From Natrarchaeobaculum aegyptiacum (GTDB taxonomy: Archaea > Halobacteriota > Halobacteria > Halobacteriales > Natrialbaceae): a stretch of DNA of 64,000 bases. The stretch lies in contig NZ_CP019893.1 of assembly GCF_002156705.1 (NCBI RefSeq), positions 62,001 to 126,000 of the forward strand. The letters are read 5' to 3'. The position numbers and the translations under genes were made by a program. The notes beneath the pieces are model-generated. The model ran no database searches. It was given only the letters and a program-made list of their open reading frames with translations, and had not been told where the DNA came from. Below, one piece after another: positions 18,523 to 25,706 of this stretch (positions are counted from its first letter, which is position 1; every line of letters starts with the position of its first letter).

Positions 18523-19640
18523 GCGGTCTCCACCCCCCCGAACAGACCGTCAGGTTTGTAGATCAACACGAGGATCATCAGCGTGAAGGCTGCGATCTCG
18601 TTTAGGTCGGCAGGGATCCAGACCAGCGAGAGGTTGATCGTCATGCCGATGACGAGTGACCCGGCGAGGGCCCCGTAGATCGAACCGATCCCGCCGAGGA
18701 TGACCGCGGCGAAGATCAGCAAGAGGAGGAACCAGCCCAGATTGATCGTGATCTGCCCCCGGTCGAGGACGATCAGATAGCCCGCGACGCCCGCGAGGCC
18801 GGCACCGATGACCCACGTCGAGAAGATCACGCGCTCGGTCGGAATCCCGGTGATGAGCGCGAGGTCCTTGTTGTCGGACATCGCCCGCATCGACTTCCCG
18901 AGTTTGGTGTACTGCAACAGCAGGTGGACCGCGACGATCAGCGTCAATGCCGAGATGACGAGCGTCGCCTCGTGGAGGTTGATCGATCCGCTTGGGAGCA
19001 GGCCGATCACCGACAGGTGCTCGTCGGTCAGCGACGGCGACGACGCGACGACCCCGCGCGTGTCCGACGTATAGAAGAACGCGATCACGTACCGGAGCGC
19101 CAGTGCGACGCCAACGCTGGCGATGAGTAGCGTGATCCCGTCTGCATTGCGGAGGTTCCGGTAGACGAGCCTGTCGATCGCGAGGGCGACGAGGATCGTG
19201 ATGACCGCCGCCGTAACGAGTCCCAGCACGATCGCGACCGGCGACCCGAGGATGCTCATCCCGACTTCTCCAGGCTGTGCACCGCCGTCAGCCCGCAACA
19301 GGAGTCGACTGCTCAGTTCTGCGATACCGATCCCGCCGATGACGTAGGCGGCCGTCCACCCCGAGAACGCCCCCGTGGTTATCAGGTCCCCGTGCGAGAA
19401 GTTCGCGAACCGAAGGATGCTGTAGGTCATCGAGAGTCCGATCGCCGCGAGCCCGATGTACAGCGAGTCTACGAATCCGTTCCAGACGTATCGTCCCAGT
19501 CGTCCAAGCGTGAGGTCTCCTGTGAATAGTTGCCACACGAGATGGACCCCCAGAACGACGAGCCCGAGGATCAACACCCACCCGAGCACGTCCTGAGCCG
19601 AAACGTCGGCAAACCTTCCCCGTTCTGTGCCTGTACTCAT
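18519..19640 (-). CDS. livH: Branched-chain amino acid ABC transporter permease
   Basis: This 373-residue permease is the first gene of livHMGF. Family marks are GLAAIGLSMTYSILRFANFSHGD near residue 60, LAIDRLVYRNLRNADGITLLIAS, and the coupling loop GKSMRAMSDNKDLALITGI. A TATA-like box (TATTTCAAC on the minus strand, about 19668) is about 28 bp upstream of the ATG. Confidence 0.95.
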   Translation of the reverse strand: MSTGTERGRFADVSAQDVLGWVLILGLVVLGVHLVWQLFTGDLTLGRLGRYVWNGFVDSLYIGLAAIGLSMTYSILRFANFSHGDLITTGAFSGWTAAYVIGGIGIAELSSRLLLRADGGAQPGEVGMSILGSPVAIVLGLVTAAVITILVALAIDRLVYRNLRNADGITLLIASVGVALALRYVIAFFYTSDTRGVVASSPSLTDEHLSVIGLLPSGSINLHEATLVISALTLIVAVHLLLQYTKLGKSMRAMSDNKDLALITGIPTERVIFSTWVIGAGLAGVAGYLIVLDRGQITINLGWFLLLLIFAAVILGGIGSIYGALAGSLVIGMTINLSLVWIPADLNEIAAFTLMILVLIYKPDGLFGGVETA

Positions 19641-19864
19641 ACCTGCGAGTCTATCAGTCCGAGTTGAAATAGTTCACGACAGATCTGTTCATCAAATCAC
19701 AGACACTACTGTGACGGGGCGGTGAACGCGACTCACCGCGAAACTGCACGACGACTCGGCCACCATCGGACGAAAGTGGCGGAAGGTGGACACCCGCTCG
19801 CGCGGGACGGTTCCAGCCGGGACTCGAGTGTCGTGTTCCCTGCCAGAGTCTCGCTTCCGTATTA

Positions 19865-19872
19865 TTTATATA
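19865..19872 (+). promoter_or_regulatory. TATA box, ferredoxin/NrfD operon
   Basis: TTTATATA is the strongest AT-rich box in the intergenic region. It predicts transcription starting near 19895 and a long leader, unlike most genes in this window. Confidence 0.45.
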
Positions 19873-19966
19873 TGACCGATCATGTTCGATTCCATTCTCA
19901 CGCGGTGGAAATCGGCTCCGCAATTCATCGGGATCTAGTCGTGAGGGGGCAGTAGAGGAGCCACAA

Positions 19967-20023
19967 ATGAACGTATTCAAGTATGGATCGGTGTGTAACT
20001 ACTCGGTGACTGGATCACTATGA
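19967..20023 (+). CDS. Putative 18-codon leader ORF upstream of the ferredoxin gene
   Basis: ATG 19967 is preceded by GAGGAG (19955-19960, spacing 6) and encodes MNVFKYGSVCNYSVTGSL before TGA. It ends 3 bp before the GAGGTG site of the ferredoxin gene. The ribosome-binding site and position suggest a leader peptide or coupled upstream ORF, but 18 codons are too few for codon statistics. Confidence 0.35.
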   Translation: MNVFKYGSVCNYSVTGSL

Positions 20024-20026
20024 CAA

Positions 20027-20032
20027 GAGGTG
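20027..20032 (+). promoter_or_regulatory. Shine-Dalgarno site of the ferredoxin gene
   Basis: GAGGTG is complementary to the CACCTC at the 16S rRNA 3' end (46666-46671) and lies 10 nt before ATG 20043. It fixes this start and shows a leadered transcript. Confidence 0.65.
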
Positions 20033-20042
20033 TTGTGCGGAA

Positions 20043-21692
20043 ATGAGTGCGGACGACGAATCGTTCCATCCACTCGGGAGTGAGTGGGAAGGTCAGATGG
20101 AAGAGATGCTCGAGGACACCGAATACGACACGGACCTCGGGATGGAGATGGCCAAAGACGCGATGGCCGTCACCAAAGGCGACCTCTCCGAAGCCGAATT
20201 CCACGAGAAGTACCACGACGACGTGATGGCGGAGTTCGGCGAGGACGAGCGTCCGACCCAGGAGGCCTACGAGGAGGCCAAGGCCGTCGAAGAGGGAACG
20301 TTCTCCCGGATGCTCGAGAAGTTCGACGGCGACGGCGAAGAGGATCGCCGAAACGTCATGAAGAAGATGGGCGCTGGTGCAGCTTTCCTCGGGCTCGGCG
20401 CGTGGGCGACGGTCGACGAACCCGATGCGGACCCGGAACCGTCGATCGCGGCCGCCCAGGAAGAAGACGACGACGATGGTCTCCAGTGGGGGATGACCAT
20501 CGACCTCGAGCGCTGTGACGGCTGTCTCTCCTGTGTCACCGCGTGTGCCGACGAGAACCAGCTCGACTCGGGCGTCAACTGGATGTACGTTCTCGAGTTC
20601 GACGATCCGGACAACGAGGAAGGAACTGAATCCTCGCTCGCCCGTGCGGCCGGTCCGGCCGCGAACCGTCTCGTTCGCCCGTGCCAGCACTGTACGGATG
20701 CCCCCTGTGAGAAGGTCTGTCCGACGACGGCCCGTCACACCCGTGATTACGACGGCCTCGTCCTGACCGACTACGACGTCTGTATCGGCTGCCGCTACTG
20801 TCAGGTCGCCTGCCCGTACGGCGTCAACTACTTCCAGTGGGACGAGCCGTCGGTCTCGACCGACGACATCGCCGACCACTACGAAGAGATGGGCATGGGC
20901 GACCACATGACCGACGACCGCGGGCGCTGGGTCGACAGCCGCGCACCGCGTGGGGTCATGAGCAAGTGTACGATGTGCCCGACCCGACAGGACGAGCACA
21001 TGGGCGCGGACTTCCGCGGCACGACCGCCTGTATGGACGCCTGCCCACCGGACGCCATCCAGTTCGGGAACGTCAACGACGACCTGAGCGACCCGACGAA
21101 GTACCGCCGCAACCCGAGCCGCGGTCGTACCCTCTCGGCGCTCAGCATGCCCAGCCCAGACACCCTCGAGGAAGACCTCGGAGACGCCGACGCCGACCTC
21201 GAGTCGGTGCTCGAGGCGACCGAGGAACTCGACGAGGAGACGCTCGCGCTCATGCTCGCCGTCGAGATGACCGGCGAACACATGGGCGAAGCGCCAGAGG
21301 ACGAACAGAGCATGATCGCCGAGTACGAGCAGGAAGTGCTCGATGCACTCGAGGTCCTCGAAGATCACGGCCTCGACCTCGAAGACGAGGAGTTCCTCGC
21401 CGAACTCGACCTCGACGGCGGCGAATCCGACGCTCAGATCGTCCTCGAGCGCTTCGCCGGGGCCCCGTCCTCGAGCTACCAGCTGCTCGAAGACATCGGC
21501 ACCAACCCCAACATCCAGTACCTCGGCAACGAGCCCGGTCCGCGTGCCGAACAGCGCGAGCCGACCGGTACGGGTGCAAGCTACGAGCAGATCTCCTACA
21601 CCACGGTCTCCGGTGAGGACATCGACCTCGCCGACAACCGCAAGGACGTTCTCGACGAGGGTACCGTCGGCTGGACGGGTGGTTCACTGTGA
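20043..21692 (+). CDS. Four-cluster 4Fe-4S ferredoxin subunit, PsrB/DmsB-like, with acidic extensions
   Basis: This 549-residue protein has sixteen Cys in four quartets: C158/161/164/168, C214/217/222/226, C247/250/253/257 and C309/312/330/334. That matches the electron-transfer subunits of polysulfide/DMSO reductase-type complexes. It is longer than PsrB (about 190-250 residues) because of an acidic N-terminal extension (1-100), a Tat-like DRRNVMKKMG plus hydrophobic stretch (101-122), and an acidic insert of about 110 residues (about 365-473) before the family C-terminal segment SYQLLEDIGTNPNIQYL. Its stop overlaps the next gene by 4 bp. No molybdopterin subunit is nearby. Confidence 0.88.
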   Translation: MSADDESFHPLGSEWEGQMEEMLEDTEYDTDLGMEMAKDAMAVTKGDLSEAEFHEKYHDDVMAEFGEDERPTQEAYEEAKAVEEGTFSRMLEKFDGDGEEDRRNVMKKMGAGAAFLGLGAWATVDEPDADPEPSIAAAQEEDDDDGLQWGMTIDLERCDGCLSCVTACADENQLDSGVNWMYVLEFDDPDNEEGTESSLARAAGPAANRLVRPCQHCTDAPCEKVCPTTARHTRDYDGLVLTDYDVCIGCRYCQVACPYGVNYFQWDEPSVSTDDIADHYEEMGMGDHMTDDRGRWVDSRAPRGVMSKCTMCPTRQDEHMGADFRGTTACMDACPPDAIQFGNVNDDLSDPTKYRRNPSRGRTLSALSMPSPDTLEEDLGDADADLESVLEATEELDEETLALMLAVEMTGEHMGEAPEDEQSMIAEYEQEVLDALEVLEDHGLDLEDEEFLAELDLDGGESDAQIVLERFAGAPSSSYQLLEDIGTNPNIQYLGNEPGPRAEQREPTGTGASYEQISYTTVSGEDIDLADNRKDVLDEGTVGWTGGSL

Positions 21693-23056
21693 GCACCAAG
21701 ACCCCCACCGAAGCCGACATCCTGCGACCGATTCAGAACACCTCGAAGAAGTACTTCCTGCTGTTCGGTGCCGCATCGCTTGCCTTTGCTATCTTCCTCG
21801 TGGGCTGGCTCTACCAGCTCCAGCAGGGGATGATCGTCACCGGTCTCTCCGACTGGGGATCCGGTGGCGGTGTCACGTGGGGACTGTACATCGGCGCGTT
21901 CATCTGGTGGGTCGGGATCGCCCACGGAGGGATCATCCTCTCTGCGGCAGTCCGCCTGCTCGGCATGGACCGTTACATGCCGGTTGCACGACTCGCAGAG
22001 ATGCTCACCCTCGCTGGCCTCTCGGCGGCTGGCTTCTACATCATCGTCCACATGGGCCGTCCCGACCGGATGGTCACCAGCATCGTTGGTCACTACTACA
22101 TCACGGTCAACAACTCGCCGCTCGTGTGGGACGTGACCGTCATCACGGCCTACTTCGTGTTGACGGCGACGTACCTCGGGCTGACGCTCCGGTACGACAT
22201 CACCCGACTGCGTGACCAGTTGCCGGACATGTTCGAGCCGGTTTACAAGATGATGACGATCGGCTACTCCGAGAAAGAAGACGAGGTCATCGAGCGGATG
22301 GTCTGGTGGGTCGCCCTCGCGATCATCATCATGGCTCCGCTCCTCCTCCACGGCGGTGTGATCCCGTGGCTGTTCGCCCTGCTGCCGACCTACCCGAGCT
22401 GGTTCGGCGGCATCCAGGGGCCGCAGTTCCTCACGATCGCGCTGACCTCCGCAATTTCCGGCGTGATCATCGTCTCCTACGCGTTCCGACGCGCGTACGA
22501 CTGGGACCACATCATCACCGACGACATCTTCCGTGGCCTGTTGCTGTGGCTGGGCTTTTTCTGCCTGCTGTTCCTCTGGCTGCAGCTCCAGCAGCTCACC
22601 ACGGGTAACTTCTTCCCGCCGGTCGACGCCCAGCCGTCCTCGGCGTCGAAGCTCTCCCACCCGATGTACGTCGTCCCGATGTTGATGGTCTTCGGCGTAC
22701 TCGCGTTCATCTTCGCGACGGTCCTCCGGCCGTCGCTGTTCACGAAGGCCCGCGCCATCGGCGCTGGTGTCCTCGTGCTGATCGCGACCCTCGTCGAGAA
22801 GACCTACTTCGTTCTCTCGGGCCTGTGGTACCCAACGTTCAGCATCTACGAGGCCACCCCCGGAGACTACTTCCCAAGCTGGATCGAGCTCTCCTCGATC
22901 CTGGGAACTATCGGCATGGTGACGCTGTTCTTCCTCGTGCTCGCCAAACTCGTGCCCGTGGTCGAACTCCACGCGATCGAACACCTGCGTGGCGACCACG
23001 GCCACGGTCACGACGAGCCAACTGACAGCGCAAGCGAGCAGGAGGTGAAAGCATGA
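21689..23056 (+). CDS. NrfD/PsrC-family integral membrane subunit
   Basis: This 455-residue polytopic protein of the NrfD/PsrC family has about ten helices. It begins at GTG 21689, overlapping the ferredoxin stop, and ends with a His/Asp-rich cytoplasmic tail (RGDHGHGHDEPTD). NrfD subunits bind quinone and exchange electrons with a partner ferredoxin, with or without proton movement. The 8-10-helix core includes WGLYIGAFIWWVGIAHGGI and LWYPTFSIYEATPGDY. It overlaps the following small membrane gene by 4 bp (ATGA). Confidence 0.9.
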   Translation: MSTKTPTEADILRPIQNTSKKYFLLFGAASLAFAIFLVGWLYQLQQGMIVTGLSDWGSGGGVTWGLYIGAFIWWVGIAHGGIILSAAVRLLGMDRYMPVARLAEMLTLAGLSAAGFYIIVHMGRPDRMVTSIVGHYYITVNNSPLVWDVTVITAYFVLTATYLGLTLRYDITRLRDQLPDMFEPVYKMMTIGYSEKEDEVIERMVWWVALAIIIMAPLLLHGGVIPWLFALLPTYPSWFGGIQGPQFLTIALTSAISGVIIVSYAFRRAYDWDHIITDDIFRGLLLWLGFFCLLFLWLQLQQLTTGNFFPPVDAQPSSASKLSHPMYVVPMLMVFGVLAFIFATVLRPSLFTKARAIGAGVLVLIATLVEKTYFVLSGLWYPTFSIYEATPGDYFPSWIELSSILGTIGMVTLFFLVLAKLVPVVELHAIEHLRGDHGHGHDEPTDSASEQEVKA

Positions 23057-23358
23057 GCCTGAGCGCAGCCGCACTCGAGTCCGTGCTCTACGCCGGCGTC
23101 GGCGGCACCGAAGGCCTGACCGGCTTCCCGAACATCGGGACCTACCTCATCTTCGGGGTTATCCTGGTGCCGGTGTACACGATGATCGTCGCCTGGTTCG
23201 TCGGCGAACCACGAGACACCAAGACGGCCGTCATGGGCGTCGTCTACCTCGTCGGGATCACTCTCGGCATGTGGGTGCCGATGTTCTTCCTGACCGTCAT
23301 CATCGGCATCGTCTTCTTCGGCGGCGCGCCGGAGCCGATCAGTTCACCCGGTCCGTAA
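23053..23358 (+). CDS. Small membrane protein, copy 1 of a tandem pair (101 aa)
   Basis: Three hydrophobic segments make up most of this 101-residue protein (LIFGVILVPVYTMIVAWFVG, VMGVVYLVGITLGMWVPMFF, TVIIGIVFFGG). It overlaps the NrfD gene by 4 bp, so it is translated with it and is probably a subunit of the same complex. It is about 70 percent identical by eye to the next gene over the core. No known family is recognised. Confidence 0.75.
   Translation: MSLSAAALESVLYAGVGGTEGLTGFPNIGTYLIFGVILVPVYTMIVAWFVGEPRDTKTAVMGVVYLVGITLGMWVPMFFLTVIIGIVFFGGAPEPISSPGP
23300..23340 (+). repeat. 41-bp direct repeat, copy 1
   Basis: This segment is identical to 23791-23831 and encodes the conserved C terminus of the paired small membrane proteins. 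Perfect identity including third codon positions suggests recent duplication or gene conversion. Confidence 0.8.
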
Positions 23359-23546
23359 CCCGGCCCACTGATCGACTCCAGCAACCGTACCCGAGCTACC
23401 GTTGGGACCTCGTCCGAACGCACGTGGTCCGCACTCCGTTCGTTCACCGATCCGATTTTCCGTCCGCTCTCGAGTGAGTCTCTCCTATAGCGTGCCTGCG
23501 TTCCCACGCACCAGCACCACCCCGGTACGAGGTGGAGTCGGCCAGC

Positions 23547-23852
23547 ATGAGCCTCACAGCGGATCTCGCGATGGTTCTTTACCATGGCTACGAGGGGACG
23601 GCGGGCCAGACTGGCTTCCCGAACACGGGGACGTGGTTGATCTTCGGCGTCGTCCTCGTACCGATCTACGTGATGGTCATCGCCTGGTTCACCGGCACGC
23701 CTCGAGACACCAGGACCGGGCTGATCGGCGTCACCTATCTCGTCGGACTGGTGACGTCGATGTGGGCGAGTATGTTCGTATTGACCGTCCTCATCGGCAT
23801 CGTCTTCTTCGGCGGCGCGCCGGAGCCGATCGGCCCGACGGGACCGACCTGA
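23547..23852 (+). CDS. Small membrane protein, copy 2 of a tandem pair (101 aa)
   Basis: This paralogue of the preceding gene shares GFPN.GT.LIFGV.LVP.Y, the loop PRDT and the C-terminal GIVFFGGAPEPI. The 3' ends share a perfect 41-bp repeat (23300-23340 and 23791-23831). The start MSLTADLAM at 23547 aligns with MSLSAAALE of copy 1; a start at 23532 is also open. About 190 bp separates it from copy 1, so it may have its own promoter. Confidence 0.75.
   Translation: MSLTADLAMVLYHGYEGTAGQTGFPNTGTWLIFGVVLVPIYVMVIAWFTGTPRDTRTGLIGVTYLVGLVTSMWASMFVLTVLIGIVFFGGAPEPIGPTGPT
23791..23831 (+). repeat. 41-bp direct repeat, copy 2
   Basis: This is the second copy of the repeat at 23300-23340, in the same reading frame within the paralogous gene. 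Confidence 0.8.
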
Positions 23853-23927
23853 CGACCTCCCGCACGACGTACGAACCATCACACGTATCCCGTTCGCCGA
23901 CCAACTGATAGCCTAACGTAGACCTCT

Positions 23928-25019
23928 ATGAGTATCACCGAGCACGAACTCAAGATTAGACTCGAGGAGATCGAGGACCCCGACATCGGCGAGGACATCG
24001 TCACCCTCGGGCTGGTCAACGACGTCGTCATCGAAGACGAGACCGCCCGGATCTCGCTGGCGTTCAACGCGCCGTACGCGCCCTCGGAGATGGAGATCGG
24101 TGGCAAGATCCGCGAACTGTGCGACGAAGTCGGCCTCGAGGCGGACCTGCGAGCACACGTCGGCGAGGAACACGGCTTCGACGATACCGTCTTGCCCCGC
24201 GTCCGCAACGTGATCGCGGTCGCCTCCGGCAAGGGTGGGGTCGGCAAGACCACCGTCGCCGCGAACCTTGCGGCGGGTCTCGAGAAGCGCGGTGCGATGG
24301 TCGGTATCCTCGATGCCGACATCCACGGACCGAACGTCCCCCGCATCTTGCCAGTCGAGGGCGAACCGGGCGTGATGCCCAACGAGGACATCGTCCCGCC
24401 GCGCTCGGACGGCGTTCGGGTCATCAGCATGGGCTTCATGATGGAAGACGAAGACGACCCGGCGATCCTCCGTGGCCCGATGGTCAACAAGTTCATGCTG
24501 AAATTCCTCGAGGGCGTCGAGTGGGGCCGACTGGACTACCTCGTCGTCGACCTGCCGCCGGGGACGGGTGACGCGACGCTGAACCTCCTGCAGTCGATGC
24601 CGGTCACGGGTGCCGTCGTCGTCACGACGCCACAGGAGATGGCGCTCGACGATACCCGGAAAGGCGTCCAGATGTTCCAGAAACACGACACGCCCGTCCT
24701 CGGTGTCGTCGAGAACATGAGTTCGTTCGTCTGCCCGAGCTGTGGCGACGAACACGGTCTGTTCGGCACCGAAGGTGCAGACGGCATCGTCGACAACTAC
24801 GACGTCCCGCTGCTGGGTCGCATCCCGATCCACCCCGACTTCGGAGCCGACGGCACCTCTGGGCCGATCGTCAAAGACGACGACAGCCCCGTCCAGGAGC
24901 ACGTCTCCGACCTCGTCGCAGAGATTTCTAACAGCGTCGGCGAGGCCAACCGCCGGACGGTCGCCGAGAACACCTCCGACGAACCGTTCGACACTCTCCC
25001 GACCGAAACCGAGGACTGA
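23928..25019 (+). CDS. Mrp/NBP35-family iron-sulfur carrier ATPase
   Basis: This 363-residue protein has an N-terminal MIP18/DUF59-like domain (about 1-85) and a P-loop ATPase with the deviant Walker A GKGGVGKTT (101-109), DADIHGPNVPR, DLPPGTGDATL and the Cys pair CPSC. Mrp/ApbC proteins carry and transfer Fe-S clusters. It lies 75 bp after the second small membrane gene, next to the four-cluster ferredoxin, where a role in loading clusters is plausible, although Mrp proteins also act globally. Confidence 0.93.
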   Translation: MSITEHELKIRLEEIEDPDIGEDIVTLGLVNDVVIEDETARISLAFNAPYAPSEMEIGGKIRELCDEVGLEADLRAHVGEEHGFDDTVLPRVRNVIAVASGKGGVGKTTVAANLAAGLEKRGAMVGILDADIHGPNVPRILPVEGEPGVMPNEDIVPPRSDGVRVISMGFMMEDEDDPAILRGPMVNKFMLKFLEGVEWGRLDYLVVDLPPGTGDATLNLLQSMPVTGAVVVTTPQEMALDDTRKGVQMFQKHDTPVLGVVENMSSFVCPSCGDEHGLFGTEGADGIVDNYDVPLLGRIPIHPDFGADGTSGPIVKDDDSPVQEHVSDLVAEISNSVGEANRRTVAENTSDEPFDTLPTETED

Positions 25020-25107
25020 GGCCCGGGCAGTTTTCTGCGGTATCGAACTCGTCCAGCCGACGTCACCGGCAGGTGGCTTTAGGTCCCTCCACGGTCGAGT
25101 TCCCGGT

Positions 25108-25443
25108 ATGGCACTCGACGAATACGCAGCCGCAATCGCCGACCTCGAGCCCGATGCGGGCGACCTCGAGTCGACGGAACTGGTCGTCACCGACGACGTC
25201 CTCGTGAAGGCGTTCGCACTCGGGCCGGGGGCGGAACTCGAGGCGCACGAACACGGTGACAGCACGAACGTCTTCCACGTTCTCGAGGGGACGGTGACGG
25301 TCATCAGGGATGACGAGACCGAGGACGTCGAGGCACCGGGTGTGATCCGGCACGACCGCGGCGTGGCTCACGGTGCACGAAACGAGACCGACGAGCCGGT
25401 CGTCTTCACGGCGTCACTGTCCCCCATGCCGGGGTCGGGGTAA
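25108..25443 (+). CDS. Cupin-domain protein
   Basis: This 111-residue single cupin has two motifs: AHEHGDSTNVFHVLEGTVTV (metal ligands His, His, Glu-type positions) and a second with RHDRGVAHGARNET. ATG 25108 (MALDEYAAAI) is preceded by a CTTTAGG-type AT-rich box about 30 bp upstream, near 25078. It is probably a small metal-binding enzyme or ligand-binding protein; the substrate is unknown. Confidence 0.82.
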   Translation: MALDEYAAAIADLEPDAGDLESTELVVTDDVLVKAFALGPGAELEAHEHGDSTNVFHVLEGTVTVIRDDETEDVEAPGVIRHDRGVAHGARNETDEPVVFTASLSPMPGSG

Positions 25444-25706
25444 GTTCGCCTCGCTCGATAGCCCGGGACGTACCGTCGTCCGTGAACTGGTTCTCCCGCC
25501 GCTCTGTAGCGCGATCCTACCGCGTTCGAGCGGCGGCGACGTCCCGATTTCCGGAGTGTGCGGTCGTCGAGCGCGCGTTCTGGTTGTAGGCCCGAGTTCC
25601 GGCCGACCGGAACTCCAGGCTCGTCCGTGATCGCGTGGCACCCGGAGTGCAAATGGTGCGGTTAACAAAGCGACCGGAGTCGCGTACCCTCGAGTCGGGA
25701 AACCAC

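Larger units (their letters stand above)
19641..20042. other. Divergent intergenic region livH / ferredoxin operon
   Basis: This 402-bp region holds the livH promoter and, on the + strand, TTTATATA at 19865-19872. That box would start the ferredoxin-operon transcript near 19895 with a leader of about 150 nt. The leader contains an 18-codon ORF with its own ribosome-binding site (19967-20023) and a GAGGTG Shine-Dalgarno site at 20027-20032. Confidence 0.5.

Noticed and set aside
19977-21368. 463-codon minus-strand ORF antisense to the ferredoxin gene
   Set aside because: The opposite strand encodes sixteen correctly spaced cluster cysteines. The antisense product is Val/Arg-rich with no domain and is a shadow.
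21596-23074. 492-codon minus-strand ORF antisense to the NrfD gene
   Set aside because: It is composed of charged low-complexity sequence (repeated EEQ, DRDV) and overlaps a clear NrfD gene, so it is not real.
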